DNA of 64,000 nt from Hydrogenophaga sp. (GTDB lineage Bacteria > Pseudomonadota > Gammaproteobacteria > Burkholderiales > Burkholderiaceae_C): assembly GCF_026125785.1 (NCBI RefSeq), contig NZ_JAHCKL010000002.1:186001-250000 (forward strand), in the 5' to 3' direction. How positions within the stretch are numbered: the first letter of the stretch is position 1; every line of letters starts with the position of its first letter. The position numbers and the translations under genes were made by a program. The notes under the pieces were generated by a model, which searched no databases, had not been told where the DNA came from, and was given only the letters and a program-made list of their open reading frames with translations. Of this stretch, positions 22,991 through 32,062 are shown in pieces.

Positions 22991-23207
22991 GTTGGTGCTC
23001 GCGGTGTGGTTCGCATGCCGCAGTTCAACGGGAAGCAGGAGGGAATGTCCCCCGGGACGGACCTAACCTGCGCTGCCCCCGCAACGGTAAGCAGTCGAGA
23101 GACCTGGCGCCAGCCAGGCCACTCTGCATTCATCAGACAGCCACTGGACGGCGTACCCGCCGTCTGGGAAGGCGATGAAGGTCGCACTGCCAGCCCGGAT
23201 ACCGGCC
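22991..23207 (+). promoter_or_regulatory. Cobalamin riboswitch upstream of btuB
   Basis: The aptamer core is easy to follow: an initial GGTG element near 22993, CAACGGGAAGCAGGAGGGAA, the highly conserved GCTGCCCCCGCAACGGTAAG, a GCCA with AGCCACTGG arm, GGGAAGG, and the closing B12-box-like AGCCCGGATACCGGCC ending at about 23207. The stretch from 22926 to 23303 holds no protein gene: it contains the zapB-like promoter, this riboswitch and the downstream platform. Adenosylcobalamin binding should reduce expression of btuB and the genes behind it. Confidence 0.93.
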
Positions 23208-23233
23208 AACGAGGTGGTGGTGCGTCCAGCGAT

Positions 23234-23286
23234 GGGTGCGCCGCCGTGACGCCCAGGCGCCGTCGGGGAAGACGGCGAGGGCACCC
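23234..23286 (+). promoter_or_regulatory. Probable expression platform of the cobalamin riboswitch
   Basis: GGGTGC (23234-23239) can pair with GCACCC (23281-23286), enclosing a second stem CGCCGTC (23258-23264) with GACGGCG (23271-23277). The structure ends 17 bases before the btuB ATG. No run of T follows, so control is more likely at translation than by termination. No canonical ribosome site is visible in the last 17 bases before the ATG. Confidence 0.55.
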
Positions 23287-23303
23287 AAGTCAGTGTTCTT
23301 TTC

Positions 23304-25136
23304 ATGAAAAACCGTTCCTTGCGCGTGCCACTGGCCGTGCTGCCGCTGGCCGTTCTGGCCGCATTCCCCACCCACGCCCAGACCGAGGCCCGCGCGGTCC
23401 TCGCCGAGACCGTGGTGACCGCCACCCGCGTGGAGACACGCACCGACGCCGTGCTCAGCGATGTCGTGGTGATCGATGCCGACACTCTGGAGAAATCCAC
23501 CGGGCGCACGTTGTCCGAGGTGCTCACACGCGCCGCCGGTCTGCAGATGACGGCCAATGGTGGCCTGGGCAAGCAGTCCGGCCTGTTCGTGCGCGGCACG
23601 GAGACGCGCCACGTCCTGTTGCTGGTCGATGGCGTGCGCTACGGCTCTTCGACCGCCGGCTCGGCGTCGTTCGACAACATTCCGCTGGGCATCATCGACC
23701 GCATCGAGGTGCTCAAGGGGCCGGCCTCCGCGCTGTACGGCAGCGATGCCGTGGGTGGCGTGGTGCAGGTCTTCACCAAGCAGGGGACCAAGGGCTTCCA
23801 TCCGAATGCCAGCGTCACGCTGGGCAGCTATGGCCACCGCGCCGCCAGCGCCGGCCTCAGCGGCGGCACCGACGAGGTGACCTACTCGCTCAACCTGGGG
23901 ACCGTGCGCGAGCGGGGCTTCTCCGCCACCAACCCGGGCGTGGCTTTTGGCAGCCACAATCCGGATGACGATGGCTTTGATCAGGACAGCGTCTCGGGTT
24001 CGCTGCGCTGGGCGATCGCACCGGGGTGGGTGACCAGCCTGAACTTCACCCAGGCCGACGGCACCACCGAATACGACAATGGCCCGGGTGCTTTCAACGT
24101 GCGTTCCGATGTCACCACGCGCGTGGCGGCCTGGGGCCTGGAGCGCAAGTGGTCGGCCGACTCGCGCACGCAGCTCAAGCTCTCGCGGTCCGACGACCGG
24201 TCCACCAGTTTCACGGCGGCGGACACCTCGCGCTTCAACACCGCGCAAACGCAGACCACGCTGCAGCACGACTGGAACACCTTTGCCGGCAACGTGGTGG
24301 TGGGTCTGGAGTCGATCCGCGAAGAGGTCTCCGGCACGCAGGCCTATGCGGTCAACAGCCGCACCACGAACGCCGCCTTCGCTGGCATCCAGGGTCAGGC
24401 GGGTTCGCACCTGTGGCAGGCCAACCTGCGGCGTGACCGCAATTCGCAGTTCGGTGGCGCCACCACGGGCTTTGCGAGCTATGGCTACCAGATCACGCCG
24501 AACTGGCGCCCGCACGTTGCCTACGGCACCTCGTTCAAGATGCCGTCGTTCAACACGCTGTACTACGTCTCGCCATTCTTCAACGGCAACCCGACGACGC
24601 AGCCCGAGCGTGGCAAGAACAGCGAGCTGGGTCTGACCTACACGCAGGGTCTGCACGAGGTCAAGCTCACGCGGTTCGACAACCGCGTGCGGGGTTTCAT
24701 CACGCTGCAGCCGGCGGTGGCCAATGTGCCGCGCGCGCGCATGGAGGGCTGGTCGCTGTCCTATGCCGGCGCCAGCGGCCCGTGGACCTGGAGCGCCAAC
24801 CTGGAGTTGCTGGACGCGCGCAACCTGGCCAACCGCCTCAAGCTGCAGCGCCGCGCCGACGAGTCGCTGACCTTTGCGCTGGATCGCCAGAGCGGTGCCT
24901 GGACCTGGGGCGCTTCGCTGCAAGCGCTGTCGGACCGCTTTGACAACGCGGCCAACACCGTGCGGCTGCCGGGCTTTGCCACGCTGGACCTCTACACCCG
25001 CTACCAGGTGGCCAAGGACTGGTCGGTGAACCTGCGGCTCAACAACCTGGCCGACAAGGTCTACGAAACGGCGGCGGGCTACAACCAGCCGGGTCGCGCG
25101 GCCTACGTCACGCTGGACTGGAAGCCTCGCCGATGA
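23304..25136 (+). CDS. btuB: TonB-dependent vitamin B12 outer-membrane receptor BtuB
   Basis: 610 residues. A Sec signal (MKNRSLRVPLAVLPLAVLAA, cleavage near THA-Q) is followed by the TonB box ETVVTATRVE and a plug domain (LSEVLTRAAGLQMTANGGLG, IDRIEVLKGPASALYGSDAV). The remainder is a 22-strand barrel ending in aromatic YVTLDWKPRR. Size and motifs match BtuB, and the riboswitch in front plus the cobalamin genes behind confirm the substrate class. It imports corrinoids across the outer membrane using TonB-ExbBD, which are not in this window. Overlaps cobB by four bases. Confidence 0.95.
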   Translation: MKNRSLRVPLAVLPLAVLAAFPTHAQTEARAVLAETVVTATRVETRTDAVLSDVVVIDADTLEKSTGRTLSEVLTRAAGLQMTANGGLGKQSGLFVRGTETRHVLLLVDGVRYGSSTAGSASFDNIPLGIIDRIEVLKGPASALYGSDAVGGVVQVFTKQGTKGFHPNASVTLGSYGHRAASAGLSGGTDEVTYSLNLGTVRERGFSATNPGVAFGSHNPDDDGFDQDSVSGSLRWAIAPGWVTSLNFTQADGTTEYDNGPGAFNVRSDVTTRVAAWGLERKWSADSRTQLKLSRSDDRSTSFTAADTSRFNTAQTQTTLQHDWNTFAGNVVVGLESIREEVSGTQAYAVNSRTTNAAFAGIQGQAGSHLWQANLRRDRNSQFGGATTGFASYGYQITPNWRPHVAYGTSFKMPSFNTLYYVSPFFNGNPTTQPERGKNSELGLTYTQGLHEVKLTRFDNRVRGFITLQPAVANVPRARMEGWSLSYAGASGPWTWSANLELLDARNLANRLKLQRRADESLTFALDRQSGAWTWGASLQALSDRFDNAANTVRLPGFATLDLYTRYQVAKDWSVNLRLNNLADKVYETAAGYNQPGRAAYVTLDWKPRR

Positions 25137-26467
25137 GCGTGCGCTGCCCGGCCATCCTGGTGGCGGCCCCGGCGTCCGGCCAGGGCAAGACCACCGTGGC
25201 CGCGGCGCTGGCGCGCCTGCATGCGCGTGCGGGCCGGCGCGTCACGGCGTTCAAGTGCGGGCCGGATTTCCTGGATCCGCACTGGCTGACGCTGGCCAGT
25301 GGCGCGCCGGTCCATAACCTGGACCTGTGGATGACGGGCGAGGACGATGTGCGCGCGCGCCTGCACGCGGCCGCCCAGGTGTCCGACCTCATCGTCGTCG
25401 AAGGGGTGATGGGCCTGTTTGACGGCGAGCCCAGCGCCGCCGATCTGGCACAGCGCTTGGGCCTGCCGGTGCTGGCGGTGATTGACGCCTCGGCGATGGC
25501 GGGCACCTTCGGCGCGCTGGCCTTTGGCTTGCAGCATTTCCGTCCCGGCCTGCCGTGGGCCGGGGTGTTGGCCAATCGGGTGGCCGGCGAACGCCATGCG
25601 CAGATGCTGCAGGCGGCGCTGGGGCCCGCGTCCGCCACCTGGCTGGGCGCGGTGATGCGCGACGCCGCCTTCAGCCTGCCCGAGCGTCACCTGGGCCTGA
25701 CCGTGGCCGCCGAACTGCCGGATGCGCTGGCCCGGCTGGATGCCGCGGCCGATGCGCTGGCGGGTACGCCGCTGGGTCGCATGGACGCGGCGGCGCTCGC
25801 GGCCTGGGACGTGCCCTTCGGTGCGCCCGCACCCGTGCCACCGGTGCCCGATCGGATGCTGGCGGGCCGCACCATCGCGGTGGCACGCGACGCGGCCTTC
25901 TGCTTCATCTATCCCGCCAACCTCGATCTGTTGCAGGCGCATGGGGCTTCGCTGGTGTTTTTCTCGCCGCTGGCGGACGAGCCGCTGCCTCCCTGCGATG
26001 CGCTGTGGCTGCCCGGCGGTTATCCGGAGTTGCATGCGGCCACGCTGGCCGCCAACCGCATTTGCCGCGCCAGCGTGATGGCGCACCTGCAGGCCGGACG
26101 GCCGGTGTGGGCAGAATGCGGCGGCATGATGCCCTTGTTTGAACGCCTGATCACCGCCGATGGCGCGCACCACGCCATGTGGGGTGTGCTGCCGGGGCAG
26201 GTCGCGATGCAGCCCAGGCTGGCCGCGCTCGGTCCGCAGCAACTGGCTCTCCCCCAGGGCGTGCTGCGCGGCCACACCTTCCATTACTCCCGCTGCGAGA
26301 CCCCGCTCGCTCCCGCCATGTGCACCATGCCCGCGCGCGGCGGTGCGCGCGGGGCGGGAGAGGCGGTGTACCGCAGTGGATCCTTGCAGGCCAGCTATTT
26401 CCATGCGTGGTTCGCGTCGGCCCCGGCGGCCGCCGCCGCGCTTTTCTTGCCGGAGGGCGTGGCATGA
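25133..26467 (+). CDS. cobB: Cobyrinate a,c-diamide synthase CobB/CbiA
   Basis: 444 residues. The N-terminal ATP-binding domain has the P-loop-like VAAPASGQGKTTVAAAL and FKCGPDFLDP; the C-terminal glutamine amidotransferase domain has LPGGYPELHA and the nucleophilic Cys in WAECGGMMPLF, followed by HTFHYSR with the His. It amidates the a and c side chains of cobyrinate using glutamine. Here it is the first cytoplasmic enzyme of the operon, though no corrin-ring genes are present nearby, so it may serve salvage of incomplete corrinoids or a pathway encoded elsewhere. Confidence 0.95.
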   Translation: MSVRCPAILVAAPASGQGKTTVAAALARLHARAGRRVTAFKCGPDFLDPHWLTLASGAPVHNLDLWMTGEDDVRARLHAAAQVSDLIVVEGVMGLFDGEPSAADLAQRLGLPVLAVIDASAMAGTFGALAFGLQHFRPGLPWAGVLANRVAGERHAQMLQAALGPASATWLGAVMRDAAFSLPERHLGLTVAAELPDALARLDAAADALAGTPLGRMDAAALAAWDVPFGAPAPVPPVPDRMLAGRTIAVARDAAFCFIYPANLDLLQAHGASLVFFSPLADEPLPPCDALWLPGGYPELHAATLAANRICRASVMAHLQAGRPVWAECGGMMPLFERLITADGAHHAMWGVLPGQVAMQPRLAALGPQQLALPQGVLRGHTFHYSRCETPLAPAMCTMPARGGARGAGEAVYRSGSLQASYFHAWFASAPAAAAALFLPEGVA

Positions 26468-27285
26468 GTGCCGCCGACCTGGGCCCGCAGCGCATCGTCT
26501 GCCTGACCGAAGAGACCACCGAGTGGCTCTACCTGCTGGGGCAATCGCACCGCATCGTGGGCATCTCGGGTTACACGGTGCGGCCGCGCCGCGCGCGTGA
26601 GGAGAAACCCAAGGTCAGTGCGTTTCTCAGTGCCAGGATCGACCGGATCCTGGAGCTGCGGCCCGACTGCGTGTTCGGGTTCTCCGATCTGCAGGCCGAC
26701 ATTGCGGCCGAGCTCATCCGCGCCGGTGTACAGGTCACCGTGTTCAACCAGCGCAGCGTGGAGGAGATCCTGTCCATGCTCTACCAGGTGGCTGCCATGG
26801 TGGGCTGCGCGGAAGAGGGACAACGCTGGATAGCCCAGACGCGTGGGCGGCTGGAGGGCATCCGCGAGCAGGTCCGTGCGCTGCAGGCGCAGGGGCATCG
26901 CCGGCCGCGTGTGTTTTTTGAGGAATGGGACGAGCCGCACATCAGCGGCATCCGCTGGGTGTCGGAGCTGCTCGCCATCGCCGGAGGCGACGACGTGTTC
27001 CCCGAACTGGCGCAGCAGGCGCTCGGCAAGGACCGCATCATCGCGGATGGCGCCGAGATCGTGCGGCGCAACCCGGACATCGTGATCGGCTCCTGGTGTG
27101 GCAAGAAATTCCGGCCGGAAAAAGTGGCCGCGCGAGCCGGGTGGGAGGGCGTGAGCGCGGTGCGCGATGCCCAACTGTTCGAGATCAAGTCCGCCGACAT
27201 CCTGCAGCCGGGCCCTGCCGCCTTGACCGACGGCGTGGCGCAGTTGCACCGCATCGTCAGCGACTGGATGGTGCGCCATGGCTGA
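26464..27285 (+). CDS. BtuF-like cobalamin-binding protein lacking a signal peptide
   Basis: 273 residues of the BtuF/helical-backbone metal-receptor fold: RIVCLTEETTEWLYLLG at the start, ILELRPDCVFGFSDLQADIA in the first lobe, and EEWDEPHISGIRWVSELLAI in the second. Unlike true BtuF (present two genes later) it starts directly with the first beta strand and has no signal peptide. The ATG at 26464 overlaps the cobB stop. It may be a cytoplasmic corrinoid carrier or a regulator of uptake; this is inference. It overlaps cobU by eight bases. Confidence 0.8.
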   Translation: MSAADLGPQRIVCLTEETTEWLYLLGQSHRIVGISGYTVRPRRAREEKPKVSAFLSARIDRILELRPDCVFGFSDLQADIAAELIRAGVQVTVFNQRSVEEILSMLYQVAAMVGCAEEGQRWIAQTRGRLEGIREQVRALQAQGHRRPRVFFEEWDEPHISGIRWVSELLAIAGGDDVFPELAQQALGKDRIIADGAEIVRRNPDIVIGSWCGKKFRPEKVAARAGWEGVSAVRDAQLFEIKSADILQPGPAALTDGVAQLHRIVSDWMVRHG

Positions 27286-27847
27286 CGGCATCGCGCGCCG
27301 CGAACTCATCCTGGGCGGACAGCGCAGCGGCAAATCTCGCCGGGCCGAGACGCTGGCGCGGCAGTGGCTGCAGGGCGCACCCGGCCGGCGCGCGGTGCTG
27401 GTGGCCACCGGCCAGGCCTGGGACGACGAGATGCGCGAGCGCATCGAGCGCCACCAGCGCGAGCGCGCGGTGCGCGTGCCCGGCCTGTTGACGGTGGAAG
27501 AGCCGCTGGCGCTGGGAGAGGCCTTGCGCGCGCACGGGGATGCGAACACGCTGCTGGTGGTGGACTGCCTCACGCTGTGGCTGACCCACCTGATGATGCC
27601 GGCGCAAGGGCCGGCCCGTGATACCGAGGCTCCTCGGCGCGCGCTGCTGCATGCCCTGGGCGACGCGACCGGCCCGCTGGTGCTGGTGGGCAACGAGATC
27701 GGCCTGGGTGTGATTCCCCTGGGCCGGGAGACGCGCGCCTTCGTGGACGCGCTGGGCGCATTGAACCAGGCGGTGGCGGGCGTGTGCGAGCGCGTGACCT
27801 TCATGGCCGCCGGCCTGCCCCTGATATTGAAAGACACATCCGAATGA
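27278..27847 (+). CDS. cobU: Adenosylcobinamide kinase / adenosylcobinamide-phosphate guanylyltransferase
   Basis: 189 residues, the usual CobU/CobP length. P-loop LGGQRSGKSRRAETLA at residues 10-25, the guanylylated-His region RIERHQRERA, then LLVVDCLTLWL and the C-terminal GNEIGLGVIPLGRETRAFVD. It phosphorylates adenosylcobinamide and then attaches GMP to give AdoCbi-GDP, the substrate of CobS, which is encoded eight kilobases downstream in the same operon. Overlaps its neighbours on both sides. Confidence 0.95.
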   Translation: MADGIARRELILGGQRSGKSRRAETLARQWLQGAPGRRAVLVATGQAWDDEMRERIERHQRERAVRVPGLLTVEEPLALGEALRAHGDANTLLVVDCLTLWLTHLMMPAQGPARDTEAPRRALLHALGDATGPLVLVGNEIGLGVIPLGRETRAFVDALGALNQAVAGVCERVTFMAAGLPLILKDTSE

Positions 27848-28722
27848 AAGCGCTGACCCTGATGCGCAGCCTCTGGCTGATCCTGGCTCTCTGTGCGGTG
27901 GTTCCCGCGCGGGCGGCGGACATCCGCATCACCGACGACCGGGGCGTGACAGTGACGCTGCCTCGCACGCCGCAGCGCATCGTCTCGCTGCTGCCATCGC
28001 TCACCGAGACGGTGTGCGAGCTGGGGGAGTGCGCCCGGCTGGTGGGCGTGGACCGCTACTCCAACTTCCCGGCCTCCGTGCAGTCGCTGCCCAAGACCGG
28101 CGGTGGCATAGACCCCAGCATCGAGGCGATCGTGGCGCTGCGGCCCGACGTGGTGCTCATGGCCACCTCCTCGCGCGGCGTGCAGCGGCTGGAGGCGCTG
28201 GGCCTGAAGGTGCTGGCCATGGAACCCAAGAACTCGGCCGACGCACGGCGCGTGCTGGGCAAGCTGGGTGAGTTGCTGGAGGTGGCCGATGCCCAGCGCA
28301 TCTGGCGCGCCATCGACGCCGGCGTGTCCGCCGCCGCCCAGTCGCTGCCGCCGGGCGCGCGCGGCCTGCGGGTGTACTACGAGGTGAGCACCGGCGGCTA
28401 TGCGGCCGGCACGCAGTCCTTCATCGGCGAGCTGATGGCGCGCCTGGGGTTGAAGAACATCGTGACCCCCGAACTCGGGCCGTTCCCGCGCATCAACCCG
28501 GAATACGTGGTGCGCGCCAACCCGGATCTCATCATGATTGGCTTGCGCAACGTGCAGGGCATGGAGCAACGCCCGGGATGGGCTGGCATGAAAGCGCTGC
28601 GCGAGCAACGGGTGTGCGTGTTCAGCGCCGAGCAGTCCGACGTGCTGGTGCGCCCCGGGCCGCGCATGGCCGAGGCCGCGCGGTTGCTGGCGCGCTGCGT
28701 CGCCGAAAAGGGGTTGCCGTGA
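27844..28722 (+). CDS. btuF: Periplasmic vitamin B12-binding protein BtuF
   Basis: 292 residues. Signal peptide MRSLWLILALCAVVPARA with cleavage before ADIRI. The mature protein has RIVSLLPSLTETVCELG, the classic BtuF/FhuD opening, then IDPSIEAIVALRPDVVLM and, in the second lobe, NIVTPELGPFPRINPEYVVR. It delivers corrinoids to BtuCD. Start ATG at 27844 overlaps the cobU stop. It shares only the fold with the signal-less homologue at 26464. Confidence 0.92.
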   Translation: MKALTLMRSLWLILALCAVVPARAADIRITDDRGVTVTLPRTPQRIVSLLPSLTETVCELGECARLVGVDRYSNFPASVQSLPKTGGGIDPSIEAIVALRPDVVLMATSSRGVQRLEALGLKVLAMEPKNSADARRVLGKLGELLEVADAQRIWRAIDAGVSAAAQSLPPGARGLRVYYEVSTGGYAAGTQSFIGELMARLGLKNIVTPELGPFPRINPEYVVRANPDLIMIGLRNVQGMEQRPGWAGMKALREQRVCVFSAEQSDVLVRPGPRMAEAARLLARCVAEKGLP

Positions 28723-29723
28723 ACGGACGGCTCCACAGCCTGTGGCTGGGTACCGCGCTGCTGGTGGCTGCGGCCATCGTGCTGCTGCTGGGCGCGGGCA
28801 TCGGCAGCACAGGCTTCGACAGCGTGCTGCGCGCGCATGAAGACCCGGTGGCGTGGCAGATCCTGTGGGACATCCGCCTGCCGCGCACCCTGGGTGCCTG
28901 GATGGCCGGCGGCCTGCTGGGACTGGCGGGTGCCGTGGCGCAGGGGCTGTTCCGCAACCCGTTGGCCGACCCCTACCTGCTGGGCAGCGCATCGGGTGCC
29001 GCGCTGGGGGTGGCGCTCGCGCTGGCGCTCTTTGGCGCATCGCCGTTCGCCACGCAGTGGCTGGTGCGGCTGGGCCTGACCGGTGCGGCCTTCGCGGGCG
29101 CGGTGCTGGGCGTGATGCTCACGCTGGTGCTGGCCAAGGGCGTGCAGCACACGCTGCGGCTGTTGCTTGCCGGGGTGATCGTGGGGGTGGTGCTCGGCGC
29201 GGCGCGCGACCTGGTGACCATCGCCGCACCCGAAGTCTTGCAGGCCATGCAGGGCTTCACGCTGGGCAGCACCGGTTTCGTGGGCTGGCCGGCCTGCGGC
29301 GTGATGGCGGCCATGTTGCTGGGGGCGGCGCTGGTGGCGGCGAGCACCGGGCGCGTGCTGGACGGGCTCGCACTGGGCGAGTCCACGGCGCTCAGCCTGG
29401 GCCTGCCGCTGGGGCTGGTGCGTGCGGTGCTGGTCGCGGTGCTGGCGCTGGCCACCGGCGCGGCGGTGGCACAGACCGGCCTGATCGCCTTCGTCGGGCT
29501 GGCGGCGCCCCATCTGGTGCGCTCCATCGTAAAGACCACGCACGCCCGCCTGGTGCTGCTGAGCGCAGGCATGGGCGGTCTGTTGCTCATGGCGGCCGAC
29601 GTGCTGGCGCGCTGGGTGATCGCGCCGCAGGAATTGCCCGTGGGCGTGCTCACCGCCGTGCTGGGCGGCAGCTACCTGTTGTGGCTGATGCACCGCCGCC
29701 GGCGGCCCGGGGGTGGCCTGTGA
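28719..29723 (+). CDS. btuC: Vitamin B12 ABC transporter permease BtuC (FecCD family)
   Basis: 334 residues from the GTG at 28719, overlapping the btuF stop (GTGA). About ten hydrophobic segments; FecCD-family signatures are IRLPRTLGAWMAGGLLGLAG with FRNPLADPYLLGSASGAALG, and the cytoplasmic coupling region IAFVGLAAPHLVRSIVKTTH. It forms the membrane channel with the BtuD ATPase that follows. The frame is open 140 bases upstream, but this would overlap btuF deeply and lacks similarity. Confidence 0.94.
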   Translation: MNGRLHSLWLGTALLVAAAIVLLLGAGIGSTGFDSVLRAHEDPVAWQILWDIRLPRTLGAWMAGGLLGLAGAVAQGLFRNPLADPYLLGSASGAALGVALALALFGASPFATQWLVRLGLTGAAFAGAVLGVMLTLVLAKGVQHTLRLLLAGVIVGVVLGAARDLVTIAAPEVLQAMQGFTLGSTGFVGWPACGVMAAMLLGAALVAASTGRVLDGLALGESTALSLGLPLGLVRAVLVAVLALATGAAVAQTGLIAFVGLAAPHLVRSIVKTTHARLVLLSAGMGGLLLMAADVLARWVIAPQELPVGVLTAVLGGSYLLWLMHRRRRPGGGL

Positions 29724-30490
29724 GCGCGGCGACACCGGCCTTGCAGGCGCGCGGCATCGGCGTCGCGCTGGGCGGCACCGAGGTGCTGCACGGCATTGAC
29801 ATCGCCTTGCCCGCCGGGTGCTGGACCAGCGTGGTCGGCCCCAACGGCGCGGGCAAGTCCACATTGCTCAAGACCCTGGCGGGCCTGCTGCCGCATCGGG
29901 GCGAAGTGGCGTTGCTGGGCCGGCCGCTGCCGCACTGGCCGGGCCGCGAGCGCGCCAGGCGCCTGGCCTGGCTGGGGCAGGGCGAGCAGGGCGCAGAGGA
30001 CCTCAGCGTCTGGGACGTGGCCATGCTGGGACGCCTGCCGCACCAGCCCTGGCTGGCGCCGCCTTCGCCGGCCGACCGTGACGCCGTGGAGCTGGCGCTG
30101 CGCGCGACCCAGGCCTGGGACTGGCGCGACCGCGCGCTCGGCGCGCTCTCTGGCGGCGAACGCCAGCGCGTGCTGCTGGCGCGCCTGCTGGCGGTGAACG
30201 CCGACGTGCTGCTGATGGACGAGCCTCTGGCCAACCTGGACCCGCCGCACCAGGCCGATTGGCTGCGCCTGGTGCGCGAGCTGGTGGCGCAGGGCCGCAC
30301 CGTGGTCAGCGTGCTGCACGAGATCGGCATGGCCCTGCACGCCGATGCCATGGTGGTGGTGGCCGCGGGGCGTGTGCGCCACCAGGGTGCCTGCGACGAT
30401 GCGGCAACCCACCAGGCGCTGGAAGACGTGTTTGACCACCGCATCGCCATCCACCCGCTGGGGAACCAATGGGTGGCGTTGCCGCGATAG
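29720..30490 (+). CDS. btuD: Vitamin B12 ABC transporter ATP-binding protein BtuD
   Basis: 256 residues from the GTG at 29720 (GTGA overlap with btuC). Walker A GPNGAGKSTLLK, Q-loop in LAWLGQGEQ, ABC signature LSGGERQRVLLARLL, Walker B VLLMDEPLANLD and the switch His in VSVLHEIGMAL are all intact. It powers BtuC. The reading frame stays open far upstream as shadow of btuC. Confidence 0.94.
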   Translation: MSAATPALQARGIGVALGGTEVLHGIDIALPAGCWTSVVGPNGAGKSTLLKTLAGLLPHRGEVALLGRPLPHWPGRERARRLAWLGQGEQGAEDLSVWDVAMLGRLPHQPWLAPPSPADRDAVELALRATQAWDWRDRALGALSGGERQRVLLARLLAVNADVLLMDEPLANLDPPHQADWLRLVRELVAQGRTVVSVLHEIGMALHADAMVVVAAGRVRHQGACDDAATHQALEDVFDHRIAIHPLGNQWVALPR

Positions 30491-30517
30491 AAACGGATAC
30501 CCGGCAAGGAGAACCTG

Positions 30518-31087
30518 ATGCAGATCGAGACACCCCCCACCGAACGGCGCTACGAAAGGCCCGAGGGCGAACGCAGAGGCTTGCTGATCGTGCACACCGG
30601 CGACGGCAAGGGCAAGAGCACGGCCGCCTTCGGCCTGGCGGTGCGCGCCCACGGGCGTGGCAAGTCGGTCAAGGTCTACCAGTTCATGAAGGTGCCGTCG
30701 GCGCGCTTTGGCGAGCACCGCGTGTTCGAGCAACTGGGCATTCCTATCGAGGGTTTGGGCGACGGGTTCAGCTGGAAGAGCCAGGACCTGGCGCATTCCG
30801 CGCAACTCGCGCGCGATGGCTGGCAGCGGGCCCGCGCGGCCATTCTGGGCGGCACCCACTTCATGGTGACGCTGGACGAGCTGACCTATCCGCTGATCTA
30901 CGGCTGGCTGCCGCTGGACGAGGTGTTGCAGACCCTGCGCGAGCGCCCGCGCGACGTGCACGTGGTGATCACCGGCCGCCGGTGTCCGCGGGAGATCATC
31001 GAACTGGCGGACACCGTGACCGAGATGACCCTGGTCAAACACGCCTTCAAGGCCGGCATACCCGCCCAGCGGGGCATTGAAGACTGA
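30518..31087 (+). CDS. cobO: Cob(I)yrinic acid a,c-diamide adenosyltransferase (CobO/BtuR)
   Basis: 189 residues, typical CobA/BtuR/CobO size. The P-loop is [20 protein letters not shown], the middle has [15 protein letters not shown], and the C-terminal half [17 protein letters not shown] and [17 protein letters not shown] with [20 protein letters not shown]. It transfers the adenosyl group of ATP to Co(I) corrinoids. This is one of the few genes in the operon with its own spacer (27 bases) and a strong AAGGAGAA ribosome site. Confidence 0.95.
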   Translation: MQIETPPTERRYERPEGERRGLLIVHTGDGKGKSTAAFGLAVRAHGRGKSVKVYQFMKVPSARFGEHRVFEQLGIPIEGLGDGFSWKSQDLAHSAQLARDGWQRARAAILGGTHFMVTLDELTYPLIYGWLPLDEVLQTLRERPRDVHVVITGRRCPREIIELADTVTEMTLVKHAFKAGIPAQRGIED

Positions 31088-31099
31088 GCACGGCGCGCC

Positions 31100-32062
31100 A
31101 TGTTTGCCGACACCTCGTTCTCCGACGCGGTCTGGCCGCTGGCCATGCTGCTGGCGCTCGCGATCGACCGCTGGTGGGGTGAACCCGCGGCGCGCTGGCA
31201 TCCGGTCGTGGCCATCGGCCGCTACCTCTCGTTCGCAGGGCAACTGATCGCGCCTCCGTCCGGTGCGGCGCGCGCGCGCCCCTTTGTGCTGGGCGCGCTG
31301 GCCTGGTGCCTGGGCGCGGGCGTGGTCGCGGCGCTGGCCTGGGGGGCGGCCTGGGCCGTGGCCTCGTGGGTGTGGTGGCTTCAGGTGCTGGTCCTGGGCG
31401 TTCTGCTCAAGCCCCTGCTGGCCTGGCGCATGCTGCGCGACGAGGTGCGGGCGGTGGAGTCGGCGCTGGCGGTGTCGCTGGAGGCGGGCCGCACGCGCCT
31501 GTCCTGGCTGGTGAGCCGTGATGTGGCGGGGCTGGACGCCGCGCAGGTGCGGGAGAGCGCAATCGAGTCGCTGGCGGAGAACCTCAACGACTCGGTGGTG
31601 GCACCGTTGTTCTGGTTTGCCGTGGCGGGCCTGCCTGGCGCAGCGGTTTACCGGTTCGCCAACACAGCCGACGCCATGTGGGGCTACCGGGGCCAACGGG
31701 ACGGCCGCGACTGGACCTGGGCCGGCAAGTGGGCGGCGCGGGCCGACGACGTGCTGTCTTGGTTGCCGGCGCGCATCACGGGTGCGCTGCTGGCGCTGCC
31801 GCGTGCCTGGCGTTGCCGGCGGGCGTGGTTCGCGCAGGCGCGGCTCACGCCATCGCCCAACAGCGGCTGGCCGATGGCGGCGATGGCCTTGACGCTCGGC
31901 GTGCGCCTGGCCAAGCCCGGTGTGTACGTGCTGCACCCGCAAGGCCGGCTGGCACAGCCTCAGGACACCGGGCGTGCACTGCGGCAGGCTGCGCGCGTGG
32001 TGGCGATGCTGGCGGCCGCGTGCGGCCTGTGGGCCTTGCTGGCTTGGGGCGGTGCTGCATGA
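31100..32062 (+). CDS. cbiB: Adenosylcobinamide-phosphate synthase CbiB/CobD
   Basis: 320 residues, an inner-membrane protein with about five hydrophobic segments. The N-terminus LLALAIDRWWGEPAARWHPV and AIGRYL is the family signature, followed by SWLVSRDVAGLD, ESAIESLAENLNDSVVAPLF and NTADAMWGYRG, all strongly conserved in CbiB. It joins aminopropanol (phosphate) to adenosylcobyric acid. The amino-alcohol should come from the decarboxylase gene that overlaps its stop. Confidence 0.95.
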   Translation: MFADTSFSDAVWPLAMLLALAIDRWWGEPAARWHPVVAIGRYLSFAGQLIAPPSGAARARPFVLGALAWCLGAGVVAALAWGAAWAVASWVWWLQVLVLGVLLKPLLAWRMLRDEVRAVESALAVSLEAGRTRLSWLVSRDVAGLDAAQVRESAIESLAENLNDSVVAPLFWFAVAGLPGAAVYRFANTADAMWGYRGQRDGRDWTWAGKWAARADDVLSWLPARITGALLALPRAWRCRRAWFAQARLTPSPNSGWPMAAMALTLGVRLAKPGVYVLHPQGRLAQPQDTGRALRQAARVVAMLAAACGLWALLAWGGAA

